DNA from: Batkoa obscura | Taxonomy: Eukaryota > Entomophthoromycota > Entomophthoromycetes > Entomophthorales > Batkoaceae | Assembly (NCBI GenBank): GCA_030770535.1 | Contig: JASVEC010000012.1 | Span: 930,001 to 994,000 of the forward strand | DNA length: 64,000 bases | Direction: 5' to 3' | Shown: positions 34,882-45,900 of the stretch, in pieces | Layout of the letters: every line of letters starts with the position of its first letter | Numbering within the stretch: position 1 is the first letter of the stretch | Notes under the pieces: generated by a model | Told to the model about the DNA's origin: nothing | The model's input: only the letters and a program-made list of their open reading frames with translations | Databases searched by the model: none | Program-made: the position numbers and the translations under genes

Positions 34882-35663
34882 TTATTTGGAATTTAATAAG
34901 GAATCTAGCTTGGATTCTTCAATTATCGCATCCAACTCATCCAAACCCCCTACGTTTTTTTGATTAATAAAAATATTTGGCACTGTATTGCGGTGTGTTT
35001 TTGTTAATAAATAACTTTGGATTTTAGCACCATCATCTAAATGAATCAAATAAAATAACATGTTTAGGTTAATAAATGCTTTACCATCTAAATCCAATTC
35101 GAGTACAAACTTATTTTCACTTTTAGGGAGTAAGGCTGCTTTAGCTTTTGTACAATAACTTAAAAAATAATGTTAGTAAATTCACTATTATAAAATATAC
35201 TTACGGACAATAAGACTTTGAGAAGATAACAATTTGATAATTTGCTATCAAGTCTTCAACTCGTTTTGAAATTTCGGTTCCTATTTTTATAATTTGAATA
35301 GTTGCTTTTGATTTAAATTTAGTTTTACCTTGTTTTTCATTTTCATCCGTTACTTGAACTCCTTCTCCATTAGTATTTTCAGGTCTAGATGGGTCCAAAT
35401 CTACTACTGTAATAAAGTTAAGGATTGACTGAATATACAAAAATATAATTAATACCTTGAGCAGGTTGAATGACAGGTTCTGAGTTAGTTTCGTTTAAAT
35501 TTGAAGCTGAAGCTGGGGTTTCGTTTAAACTTGAATAATAGTAAAACAAAACCAAAATCAAAAAGATGAATAAATAATAGCGTTTAACTTTATAAAACTT
35601 TCTTTGCACTTTGCGTGTAATCACTCCCCCTGGTAAATTGTATTCTCTCTTGTTAAATAGCAT
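34882..35663 (-). CDS. membrane-anchored glutaredoxin (Grx6/7-like topology)
   Basis: Four exons (35456-35663, 35205-35406, 35085-35158, 34882-35036) give 212 residues from the ATG of MLFNKREYNLPGG. A basic N-terminal stretch precedes one membrane segment (YYLFIFLILVLFYYYSS), then a Ser/Thr/Glu linker and a glutaredoxin domain. The redox motif is CPYC (split by an intron), followed by KAKAAL, a TVPNIFI cis-Pro loop and VGGLDEL for glutathione binding. The N-terminal anchor with a lumenal domain is the layout of yeast Grx6/Grx7 in the early secretory pathway. Those are monothiol, whereas this one is dithiol. A non-ATG frame extends further upstream but is probably 5' untranslated. Confidence 0.88.
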
Positions 35664-36344
35664 TTTTTCTTTAAAAGTGATTAAAAGGGCAGTTACTTTT
35701 TTAGCTTTGTTCAACTTAGATGACGAAATATAAGGTTCAAAATTAAGTTGCTGTAAAGTGATATGCTGAGCTATAATTAGTATGAATGATAGTAATAGTA
35801 AGGCTTGCCAATAAGTAATAACATTTGATATATAATATTATTTTAATAATAACAATTTTTTTTTATAGAGACAATACTAGCAATGATAGCAATAGTAACA
35901 GCAATAGTAATAATAATAACAGTATTCATATTAATAGTATTAAGGGTAAACTAATGCAAAGTTCAGGGATGAAATAATAAAATAATTTTGAATGAAAATT
36001 ATTCTGGGATAATCTATTTATAAATTTTGTTATGACAAAATAATACAGTTTAGCCATAAGTAATTTAATTAAAATTTGATTTTAAAAGTGTTTGTTTTTT
36101 ACAAGTAAAATTTATATAACATACTTTGGAGTGTAACATTTACACATTAAACATTCTTTTGAAAAATATATTTCTTTTAAAATACTAAAGGGTATAAAAT
36201 AATTTGAAACTATTATCAAACTTATTGAATTAATGCTCTTGGAATTACACCATCATTATAAAATCAAACAAGGATAAAAATATAAAATGATGAGGTAATA
36301 CAAACTCAATTAAAAGTATAAATAGAAGCAAAAATATCAATTTC
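35664..36344. promoter_or_regulatory. divergent intergenic region, glutaredoxin/pyruvate decarboxylase
   Basis: 681 bp between opposite start codons. Bases 35855-35935 are an AAT/AGC-type simple repeat that reads as Asn/Ser codons but has no long frame. Promoters for both genes are presumed here; no motif was identified. Confidence 0.4.
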
Positions 36345-38087
36345 ATGAGCTTAAAAATGAAATTAAGTATCGGAAACTTTTTATTAGCCCGTCTAAAGCA
36401 GTTAGGTATCGATGACATATTTGGTGTGCCTGGGGATTTCAATATGGAGTTCTTGGATTTGATTGAAGACTATGAGAGTATCAATTGGATAGGTTGTTGT
36501 AATGAACTAAATGCTTCGTATGCAGCTGACGGTTATTCAAGAGTAAAAGGAGCTGGATGTGTAGTAACTACTTTTGGCGTAGGTGAATTAAGTGCTATCA
36601 ACGGCTGTGCAGGTTCTTATTCAGAAATGGTCAAGTTAATTCATATTGTTGGGTCGCCATCTATAAAATTACAAAAGGAAGGTGCGTTGTTACACCATAC
36701 TTTTGGTAATGGTAATTTCGATGCTTTCAGAAGCATGTACGAGTTTGTAAGTGTTGATAGTTTGTTAATATCCGATGGAAATAATGTTCAAAACAACATT
36801 GATAATTTGTTAAAAAAATGCATCTTTTATTCAAAGCCAGTTTATATCTCATTGCCAACAGATGTATGCAACGTTGAATTTGAATTTGATTTAACTCCAA
36901 TTGACTATTATAATAATGAAATATATAATAGTAACATCTTAAACAACAATAATTGTAATAACAATACAATTGAAAATGAGATTTTGAGTGAAATTGTTGA
37001 TTTGGTTCAAAAAAGTAAATTCCCAGTAATATTAAGTGATGCTTGTATTCTACGTCATAATTGCAAAAAAGAATTTGAAGAATTTTGTAACATTATTAAT
37101 ATACCGGTCGTCATTTCGCCTATGGGAAAAGGATCCTTTGATGAGAATAACTTGAGCTATATGGGAGTGTTCATCGGAGACATTACACTCAACTCAATAA
37201 CTAAAGAATTCGTTGAAAAGGCAGACTTGATTTTATCATTCGGGGCTATTAAATCGGACTTTAATACTGGTGGGTTCTCGTTCAAATTGCCAGTTGACTC
37301 TACTATCGAATTTCATAGCAACTTTATTCAAGTGTTTGAAAAAGTTCATGAAAATTATGGAATGAAAGAGCTATTACCTAAATTAAGTAAGCTACTTAAA
37401 GAAAAGAATATAAAGTTTCCCAATCAAGGAATTGACTTTTATAAGCATAAAAAAGAGCAAAGCGACACTAATAGCCTAATTAAGAACAATGATACCAGAA
37501 TTAAACAAGAAGTATTCTGGGATTCTATTGAAAATTATTTAAAGGAAGGAGATATCGTTGTTGCTGATACTGGTACTTCGGGATATGGCATTTTAAATAT
37601 TAAATTTCCAAGAAATGCAATTTGTATTACTCAATTTTTATGGGGTAGTATTGGCTTTTCAGTTGGTGCAGCATTTGGGGCAGCGGTGGCAGCTAAATAT
37701 GAAAACAGAAGAGTCGTTTTATTTGTTGGGGATGGATCATTTCAGCTTACTGCTCAAGAGCTTAGTACCATTGGAAGAAATGATTTGAATTGCCATTTCT
37801 TTATTATAAACAATGAGGGATATACAATTGAAAGGTATATTCATGGAGAAAAAAGAAAGTATAATGATATCCAAAATTGGCAGTATTCTAAAGCATTGGA
37901 ATTTTTCAATATTGAGTCGAAGGGTAAATCATTTAAAGTTGATGATATAAATGAGTTGAAGCAAATATTAAATAGTAATAAAGACAATAACAAGTTGAAT
38001 TTGTATGAAGTTATTATGGACAAAATGGATGCACCCGAGTCTCTTAAATCCCAAGCTAAATTGACGGCAAAAGCAAATTATGAATAA
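36345..38087 (+). CDS. PDC1: pyruvate decarboxylase-type ThDP enzyme
   Basis: Intronless, 580 residues, the normal length for fungal pyruvate or indolepyruvate decarboxylase. Key features are GVPGDFNMEFLD, the cofactor-activating Glu54 in CNELNASYAADGY, the His pair His117-His118 in LLHHTFG, and the ThDP/Mg2+ motif GDGSFQLTAQE...NNEGYTIE at about 461-495. It converts 2-oxo acids to aldehydes plus CO2 and is cytosolic, allowing fermentative growth or Ehrlich-type amino-acid catabolism. An Asn-rich insert at 190-210 follows the local composition. The lack of introns contrasts with its neighbours and may reflect a retrocopy or acquisition by transfer. The symbol indicates family only; the substrate could be indolepyruvate or phenylpyruvate. 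Confidence 0.9.
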   Translation: MSLKMKLSIGNFLLARLKQLGIDDIFGVPGDFNMEFLDLIEDYESINWIGCCNELNASYAADGYSRVKGAGCVVTTFGVGELSAINGCAGSYSEMVKLIHIVGSPSIKLQKEGALLHHTFGNGNFDAFRSMYEFVSVDSLLISDGNNVQNNIDNLLKKCIFYSKPVYISLPTDVCNVEFEFDLTPIDYYNNEIYNSNILNNNNCNNNTIENEILSEIVDLVQKSKFPVILSDACILRHNCKKEFEEFCNIINIPVVISPMGKGSFDENNLSYMGVFIGDITLNSITKEFVEKADLILSFGAIKSDFNTGGFSFKLPVDSTIEFHSNFIQVFEKVHENYGMKELLPKLSKLLKEKNIKFPNQGIDFYKHKKEQSDTNSLIKNNDTRIKQEVFWDSIENYLKEGDIVVADTGTSGYGILNIKFPRNAICITQFLWGSIGFSVGAAFGAAVAAKYENRRVVLFVGDGSFQLTAQELSTIGRNDLNCHFFIINNEGYTIERYIHGEKRKYNDIQNWQYSKALEFFNIESKGKSFKVDDINELKQILNSNKDNNKLNLYEVIMDKMDAPESLKSQAKLTAKANYE

Positions 38088-38511
38088 AAGTATTCTTCAT
38101 CTTTATTTTTTTATATTATAACTTAAAATATAAGTGTAATTAAGTAAAATTTATTACTAATAATATTAATAAAAGCGAAATGAAAACATGAATATTAGAG
38201 AATAAAAACCGGAGTTAAATTAATATTTATTAAAAATATTAACTTATGTAAAGATATAAGATGCCATATTAACAAATAGTAAAATAAAAAGTAATAATTT
38301 AAGAAGCAAGTTTATCAGAATGATAAAGTAGGAAAAGCAAGAGAAGAGAAGGGGAGGGTTGTGTAAATTAACTAATTAAGAGAAAAGAAACATGACAATT
38401 ACTTTTAAAAAACAAAAATAAAGAATAAAAAGAAAAGATCCTTAGCTTAACAACAATCAATTACTTTGTTTCACTTTTTTCTTTCGGTTATTGTTATATA
38501 TTAAGCTATAC
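38088..38511. other. intergenic, convergent 3' flanks
   Basis: A+T-rich, with a purine-rich run near 38320-38360 (GAAGAGAAGGGGAGGG-like). No gene seen. Confidence 0.5.
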
Positions 38512-38866
38512 TTAATCTTCTTGTTGCAGCCATTCTTCATAAATAGAAGTTAAATTCTTTGATACCTTTTCTTTTTCTTGCAAATCTATAGGCAGTATCT
38601 TATCTCCTTTTTTAATTTTAATTGAACCTGAGCCGGTTAATGGTTTTGCGTCTGATAAAAGTTAGTACTAATACTTTATGTAGAAATTAAAACATTTTAC
38701 CTTCTAGTTTAACCAAGTCTTCTAGCTAAAAGAATCCAGTTATTATTCAATTCTGTTAAATTAAAATATATTACTTCAGAAATAAGTTTATCAATATCTT
38801 CTTCCTTGAATTTATATCAGCATATTGTAATTTGCGTATATCAATAAGACTTACTTGGGATCCCAT
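38512..38866 (-). CDS. small spliced gene, unknown 68-residue protein
   Basis: Four exons (38855-38866, 38775-38804, 38701-38725, 38512-38651) sum to 207 bases, 68 residues. Each has standard gt...ag borders, and the frame is kept across phases. The product starts MGSQEEDIDKLISELEDLVK, contains PLTGSGSIKIKKGDKILPID and ends SIYEEWLQQED. It is acidic, probably helical at both ends, with a short Gly/Lys centre, and has no signal peptide or membrane segment. I do not recognise the family. The clean exon structure in a region full of stops argues that it is real. The first exon has only 12 bases, like other genes here with an intron right after the start. Confidence 0.6.
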
Positions 38867-39894
38867 TATTATAATTGAAACTCAAAAACTATTTAACGAA
38901 AAGCTAAAAAAATAAATTAACATAACTTGAAACTAAAGCTTTCAAGTTTGAAATTTTTATTTACCTTCCTACTTAAGAGCCAGCTTTTTGTATAAGGTTC
39001 AAGGTTGTCTACTATTTTTTTGTTGAATTACCAATTATGCTTTGGATTTGAAATAATATCCGCCAATCATAACAAATAATTTCTACTAGATTTTTCACTT
39101 TTTTTCCCACAGTTTTGTTCCCGGTTTTTGAAATTAAACTTACCTATTAAATTAGAAGTAATAATTAAAATATCAAGTAAAGTTTTTAAAAAAGAAAATC
39201 AGAAATTAAAAAAATCAATTTTAATTCTTTATATTGTTTATTTAATCGAATATTTTAATTTTTATTGTGGTAGTATTCTTTGTGTATCACTTATTTTTAT
39301 AGTAATACGGTATACCATTAGATTATGAATACTTGTCTAATTAATTGTAGTGTTGAGGTACAATGAAATAATAAAATAATACTCTTATCAACTCACATTT
39401 TAGTTATTTTGTTTGATAAATGCAATTAGTATTATTGCTGATATTAAAAATTAGTTAAATGATTTATACTAAAATAGTTTTAAAAAAATACTAAATCAAA
39501 ACATAATTATAATTCTTTTATTATCTATTTTCAAAAATCTTTAGAAATAAAATAAATGACATTATAAATATTTAATTTATTTAAATATTTTATCACTAGT
39601 TTATTATCAGCTATTTTCAAGAACCTATTCTTTTGTGGCAGCAATTACCTATAAAAAATGCCTAATAAATAGACTAAAGCTCTACCTTCCCACCTTTGAT
39701 AATATCAAAATTTGTTATACTTTTAGCATACAATATCAAAAGTTATAATGAGTTATTACTTTTTATTAATTTTTTTTTGTAATTTGACTTTTATAAAAAT
39801 TTTATTTGATTTAGCTTATTCAATGTATTTTTTTTACAAATTAAATGCCTGTAAAAGTGTTTATTAAAGTCAATATAAACAGTAGGATAGGATA
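38867..39894. other. intergenic, no clear gene
   Basis: A+T-rich. A 66-codon frame at 39128-39328 is hydrophobic and Lys-rich with no conserved pattern, and looks fortuitous. Confidence 0.5.
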
Positions 39895-39993
39895 TGGGGG
39901 TGTTTTTTGGCTTCATCACTTTTTCCATGTTTTAAACGCTATTTGAGCGGAAAAATTGTTAGTAAAATTCTTGAACACAAAAATACATTCCCA
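39895..39993 (+). mobile_element. MITE copy 3
   Basis: 99 bp, TGGGGGTG...CATTCCCA, flanked by TA on both sides. Both central CpG sites are kept (AACGCTATTTGAGCGG). Confidence 0.87.
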
Positions 39994-40410
39994 TATAACT
40001 ATATTAATTTAAAGTTGCCAGTGTTAATAGAAGTTTTCGTACCGAAATTTTAGCCAGTAATATAGTGTAGCTATAAACTATGGATTGAGTTTTTACTATA
40101 GGATAAACGGAAGTACTTTATCGTAGTCAATCAAAGGTCGATATTAATCAAATTAACAAGCTCCAATTGGTCTATTACGGCAAAAAGTGAAAGAAAGGCT
40201 AAATTATAGCGTTCCCACCCAATCGAATGATGGTCAAGGATAAAATTCGAGGATAAAAAGCATCCTAAATAAATCCCTACATTAAGCCTATCCATTGGCT
40301 ATAACATCGTTTATAGAAGTATCACTTTTTCTATCGTACTATTAGTATTAAAATCAAACTCAAAAGTTGTTGTTTTGTTTTTTTATAAATATAAAAATTA
40401 AGATTCAAAA
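39994..40410. other. intergenic, upstream of cytochrome b5 reductase
   Basis: About 400 bp, less A+T-rich than average around 40080-40300. The promoter is presumed here; no other feature was seen. Confidence 0.45.
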
Positions 40411-41508
40411 ATGGCGTTGTCGTTTACTTTAATTTCAAGTATATTATTGATACTAGGATCTATTTACTATTTTGTTATAAGTAGTAATAAAAAGAGAGTA
40501 CCAGGTAGTTTTATTTTGAATAAGTTAATAATCAATTGACAAGTTTTGTTTTATTTTAATAGTTTTAGATCCCAAGGAATTTAGAAAATTTGAATTAGCT
40601 GAAAAAATCGTTTTATCTCATAACTCAGCCTTGTAAGTAAAACATCATTTATTTTGTCTTTTTTTATTGTTTATATTAGATATCGTTTTGCCTTACCTAA
40701 TTCCACTGATATCCTTGGTTTACCTACTGGTCAAGTAAGTCTAATGACATATAAATAGTAAAAATCAAAATATTTATTAAGTTATGTAGCATATCTCACT
40801 TATGATTATGAAAAACGGCGAACAAGTATTACGTAGTTATACTCCAACTAGTTCTGATGAAGATTTGGGTCACTTTGATTTAGTTATTAAGGTAGATTGT
40901 TAAATTCGTATTTATACGAGTATAATTTAAAACAAAAATAGACTTACGCAGATGGAATAATTTCAAAATATGTATCTGAAATGAAAATCGGAGACACCAT
41001 TGATGTACGTGGACCAAAAGGAGCATTTAAATATGTACCAAATCAATACGAAGAGTTTGGTATGATCGCAGGTGGAACTGGTATTACACCAATGTATCAA
41101 GTAAAATAGAAGTCATTTTATTTAATATTATAATTAATAATAATTTAGGTAATTAAAGCTATCTTAGGTAATCCCAACGATAAAACCAAAGTTTCGTTGA
41201 TTTATGCTAATGTATCTGAAAACGATATTTTGCTTAAAAAAGATCTAGAAGATCTACAATTAAAACATTCAGAACAATTTAAGATCCATCATGTACTTAA
41301 CAACCCACCAGAAAAATGGAACGGTTCTACTGGCTTTGTTACCCGTGAAATTTTGGAAAATTATGGTATCAAAGTATCTAAAAGTAATAAACTTTTATTA
41401 TGTGGTCCTCCTCCAATGATTAAAGCAGTTTCTACTTTTGCTGAAGAAATTGGTTTTGACAAACCTCGTGCTTTATCTAAGATGGAAGATATGGTCTTTA
41501 AATTTTAA
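40411..41508 (+). CDS. CBR1: NADH-cytochrome b5 reductase
   Basis: Six exons (40411-40504, 40563-40632, 40680-40734, 40790-40891, 40942-41100, 41149-41508) give 279 residues. An N-terminal anchor ([18 protein letters not shown]) is followed by the FAD domain with RSYTPTSS (the flavin-binding RxYTxxS) and GPKGAFKY, then the NADH domain with [15 protein letters not shown], the CGPPPM motif and a C-terminal MVFKF. This is the membrane form that passes electrons from NADH to cytochrome b5 for desaturation and sterol synthesis at the ER or outer mitochondrial membrane. Dap1 in the same window is a b5-fold protein in sterol metabolism. It is convergent with NDK, 121 bp apart. Confidence 0.95.
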
Positions 41509-41629
41509 ATAAATATATGTAAAAATTAATCAAAATTCATTTACTCTTTATACTTATTACTAAATACATATGTACAAAGACACTAGAAATAATAAAGTTT
41601 AACTTTTTACTTAATTTATTAGGATTTTT

Positions 41630-42521
41630 TTAGTTATTGGCAAAGATCCATTCACCAATAGCTGGGGTCCATTCAACAATATCACCCTTTTGACCAAACC
41701 ATAATTGAATTTCTTTGCTAGCTGATTCATAAGAGTCAGATCCGTGAATAATGTTACGGCCAACAGAAATACAATGATCACCACGAATAGTACCAGCATT
41801 AGCGGCTAATGGGTTAGTAGCACCAATCATAGCTCTACCTTGCTTGATGACATCAAGGCCTTCCCAAACCTATATAAAGTGAATAAACATACAAATAATA
41901 ACAAAATTAAAAAACTTACCATAGCAACAACTGGAGCTTTACCATTGGTCATATAATCAACAAGCCCATTAAAGAAAGGTTTAGAAGATAAATCAGCATA
42001 ATGTTGATTAGCTAACTCTTTGCTTGGTACAGTTACTTTAAGAGCAACTAATTTATAACCTCTCTTTTCAAATCTAGAGATAATTTCACCAACTAAACCA
42101 CGTTGTACACCATCTGGTTTAACGGCAATAAAGGTACGTTCGCTATTGCTACCTTTGATTCCTGCAATTGGAGCAGCATCATTTTGGATCTTAGTGTTAG
42201 CTTTGGAGACTAGGGTTAGTTTTATTAGTTATAAATAAATGAATTTACCAGTAGTAAGATAAGAAGTGACAGCACCTGCAGTAGCACCTAAAAGTAAAGC
42301 ATATGGTAAAGCATTGCTGGTTTTTTTGGCGCCTTGGGTGGCAATAGAACGAACTAAAATAGTGGATCTTAATTTTGAAATAGATAATGAAATATAAAAA
42401 TAGTACCTTGAACGCTACGTACGTTGGTACGAGTGGCTATAAAATATGGTAAAGCTCTATACAATATAGTAAATTATTTAAAATTACCACGGACGAGAGA
42501 AGAAAAAGCACGGCTCAACAT
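41630..42521 (-). CDS. nucleoside diphosphate kinase, mitochondrial type
   Basis: Five exons (42488-42521, 42407-42436, 42249-42353, 41920-42209, 41630-41869) give 232 residues. The first about 80 residues ([12 protein letters not shown]...[17 protein letters not shown]) look like a mitochondrial targeting peptide. A hydrophobic stretch ([18 protein letters not shown]) follows, resembling the presequence and anchor of mitochondrial NDPKs. The kinase domain has [42 protein letters not shown] and the phospho-accepting His in NIIHGSDS. It balances NTP pools by transferring the gamma-phosphate through that His. The C-terminus [11 protein letters not shown] is conserved. Confidence 0.94.
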
Positions 42522-43058
42522 TGTTTTAGTAGTATTTGTAATTGTTATTAAAAATAAAAATTTATTATAGTTAAATGAATTGGTATTTATAGTGTTCTTT
42601 ATTCGAATTTTACTAACAACCAATCAACCTAATATCTTAATTCAATGACAAATTACATTTCTTCACTATTAGGTATTGTTTTCGAGTATATTTCACATTT
42701 AAATCAGGATGCTTTTTATTGGTTAAATTTTTAATTTTTACAATGGCTTAAGTTCAGTAGTTCTATTTTCAGTAATTTGTTTAAAATATTCTATAAATGT
42801 ATATAAAATATTATTTTCTTACATATAAAAAGCTTCATAAAGTTCTTCCAACTAGGTGCTATACATAAATTTGTAATTTTTGTACAATCTGTAAACAACT
42901 TATGAATAAGTATATAATTTATTGTTCAATACAAATATATTTATTAGATTTTTATCAAGTATAATTTTACTACGTAATTATATTTTATAACGTAAATCTC
43001 AATCAAGTGGTGAACACAATGAACCGATTTGGAGATTAAGTAAAAAGTATATGGAAAT
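42522..43058. other. intergenic, no gene seen
   Basis: A+T-rich DNA upstream of NDK and before the transposase relic. The NDK promoter is presumed at the left end. Confidence 0.5.
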
Positions 43059-44060
43059 TTGATTTTTTGCATCTTAAAAATGAAAAACAAAACAAATGGG
43101 TCAAATATAAACTTGGCCATCCAAGCTATTAAAAGGGACCCTAAACTGTCAATTAGAGCTGCTTCTTGGTTATTTTCTATTAGTGCAATTAGACTAGGGC
43201 GTAGGACCAAAGGTATACCTTCAAAAGCAGATAGTATCTCCAATAGCCAAAGATTAACCAAACTGGAGGAGAGAGTGATTATTGAGTATATTGTCAATTT
43301 AGATTCCAGGCAATTTCCTCTTAGGCATGGTGATCTTAGAGAAATGGTCAACTAATTTTCTAATCAACATAACTTACCTTTAGTAGGAAAAATATAGGCT
43401 GCTAACTTTACAAAAAAGCAGCCAGAACTGCAAACTTGTTTTGATAGGAAATATAATTACAAAAGGAATAAAAATGAGAACTTTGAGATACTTGCAGGTT
43501 GATTCGAAAATGTTAAATATACAACTAATAAATATAGCATTCATAGTAATAACATGTTTAGTTTTGATGAAAATGGTTTTATAATTAATAAAATTTCAAC
43601 TTACATAATTATAACAAGTGTTAAAAATATTAAAAAACCTTGTTTATTACAATAAAGGAATATAAAATAAGTTACTTTTATCTAAGGAGTTAGCTTTTAA
43701 AGATAGGCAATTCTATTTTTTTCACTTGTAGCTGGAAAATTTCATTTATTTAATTAATATTGATATAACAATTTGCTTAAAAATCGGGTTATTCCATATT
43801 AACAGTGGTTAAACTCTAAATAAACAGAGTTTAGAATGGATAAAACATTTTAATAAATATACTATTAATTGTAAACAAAATAAACATAGGTTGCTTATAG
43901 TTAGTAGCTATATTAACCATGTTTTATTAGTTTTTAATACTTGTTATAAAAAAAATAATACAACAAGATTATATGTACTATTATATTTAAAAATATTAAA
44001 GTTAGGCTTAAAAAAGCTGGGTTGCATTTTTTAAATCCTGATACTATAGTTTAAAATTAA
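43059..44060 (+). mobile_element. Pogo/Fot1-type transposase relic
   Basis: The 98-codon frame at 43059-43355 is the N-terminal helix-turn-helix plus CENP-B-like DNA-binding part of a fungal Pogo/Fot1 transposase (AIQAIKRDPKLSIRAASWLF, then RRTKGIPSKAD, SQRLTKLEERVIIEYI and LDSRQFPLRHGDLREM). Downstream, interrupted frames still show FDRKYNYKR, SFDENGF (first catalytic Asp block, DETGF in active members) and, at 43780-44010, LEWIKHFNKYT with HRLLIVSSYINH (second Asp block, normally RLLILDGHxSH). The catalytic Asp/Gly of that block is lost. Stops and frame changes are numerous, so it is long dead. Such elements duplicate TA on insertion, like the MITEs here; a master-MITE link is possible but unproven. 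Confidence 0.8.
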
Positions 44061-45241
44061 AATTATAAACTGTTATATCAATTATTAATAAAATATTTTT
44101 AATTATATTTTTAATTTAAAATTTAATAATATTAAAAAATATAAGTAAAGTAATAAATTAGAATAATTATATAAAACAATTAATATTAAATAAATATAAT
44201 AAATTAACCAAACTTGAAAATATTAATAAAGTTTTAAAAAGGTAATTTTCTTAAAAAAGTGCTTTTAATATTAAAAATAATTTTAATTTTTAAAAAAGTT
44301 TAAATGTAATTAATTAAAAGCAGCTTAAATTATTATAAATGATAATTTTTAAAACTAGCTACAAAAAAATTAATAGTAAAAAATATAATAATATTAAATA
44401 TTATACTAATTTTTTTTTTTAAATTTATAAGCTTATTATTATTTATTATTGATTTATGCATAGATAAATTAATTTAAAAATTAATTTATTATAATTACCA
44501 CTTGATTAAAACTTATACTAACTAAATTTTAATGTTTGATCTAAGTTTATATTAAAATAAATTTTTTAAATATTTAAATATTTATTATATTTTAATATTT
44601 TATAAAAGTTGGTATTTAATAATTGGAATTAAAAGCACTTTTTGCTTAATCAGCTGACTGTAAATCAAAAAGTCTTAGTTTGTATAGCTAAAATAGACTT
44701 AAATTAATAAAAATAGCATATAATAAGTTATAAACTATATAGAATAAGTAATATTATTATAAAATTTATATAAAATATTATAAAGCTTAATAGCTTTATT
44801 AAAAAGTATAATATCAAGAAATAACTCAATGAAAAGCTTTTAATTATTGTATTAAAAAGTTTTTTAAATATTTTGATTACAGTTATATATAAAAAACGAT
44901 AGTAGCTATTTTTTATTATAATTACTAAATATAGATATCAAAATAAAAAAAATAACATTTTTTATAATTAAAGGGTATAGATTTTCATAATAAATCTAAA
45001 TAAAAAACTCCAAATTAGTTATACCTGAATTTAAAAACATAATAACTTCTAATGGCAAAATCACCTAAAGTCAATTAAATCTGTTATATAAATTATAATT
45101 AAATTAATTATAAAACTGCAATTAGTTTTTTAAATAATTTAAGTAATTATTATATTATAATTAGTTATAAAGCTAGTAAAGCAATATTTCATAACTTGAA
45201 TATAATTTTTATCAAATAATAAAACAAATGTTTGCTTATTT
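44061..45241. other. extremely A+T-rich desert
   Basis: About 1.2 kb almost without G or C, made of AT/TA-rich words with no gene-like frame. A tRNA-Tyr-like anticodon string at 44650 has no T arm. It probably consists of saturated, unrecognisable repeats. Confidence 0.55.
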
Positions 45242-45702
45242 TGTGAAATATTGCTCCGTCAGTTCTATGATTGATTATAACATAACAAACACTTGAGTCG
45301 TTGTGTTCTCAAGTTCAGGCACAATCAATTCAGAGTCCCTTATTTTGATTTACTGCGAGAATTTCTAATTTCACATCACGAAGAGTATTATCCTCTCGTT
45401 TTGATATCCATACTTGTTGGAGTATAAAAGAGATTCAACATGATAACTCGATGCTTTTTAACTGAATTACTCCCTGATATCGTACCATTAATAAAGCCAC
45501 TAAGTCTTTCTGACACCATCTTACGTAAATTTTACAGTTTTATTGTCTATTCTGTTTGTTTTACATAGTTCGTAGCTTATTATGTGTTATTCCTATCAAT
45601 TTAAGTCTATCTTAGTTACATAAACTAAGACCTTTCAACTTACAGCCAGTTAATTAAGCTAGAATTGCTTTTAACTCCAACCACTGAGTACCAATTTTCA
45701 CA
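45242..45702 (+). repeat. solo LTR, copy 2
   Basis: 461 bp, TGTGAAATATTG...TTTTCACA, the same family as 10347 and 59608 but the most diverged of the three. It retains the TATA-like TATAAAAG box. No internal region is attached, and the flanking target duplication is not clearly preserved, so it is the oldest-looking insertion. Confidence 0.83.
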
Positions 45703-45807
45703 ATATTAACTTCTATTTAGTTATAACTAATTTATTATTATTATATGTTAATATTTTATTTTATAATTTCTTATTCATAATTTTTTAATTATAAATAATA
45801 AATAATA

Positions 45808-45900
45808 TGGGGATGTGTTTTTTTGTTTAAGAATTTACTAATAATCTTTCCGCTCAAACAACGCTTAAAAATGGAAAAAGCGACGAAACTAAAAAAAACA
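45808..45900 (-). mobile_element. MITE copy 4 (reverse orientation)
   Basis: Starts TGGGGATGTG after TA. The right end is degraded into a (TA)n run. Central block (minus strand) AAGCGTTGTTTGAGCGG. Confidence 0.75.

Noticed and set aside
39128-39328. 66-codon plus-strand frame
   Set aside because: Composition is that expected from A/T-rich DNA, with no splice partner or recognisable motif.
44640-44690. tRNA-Tyr-like anticodon loop (CTGTAAATC)
   Set aside because: Flanking bases do not give an acceptor stem or T arm; the surroundings are degenerate A/T repeat.
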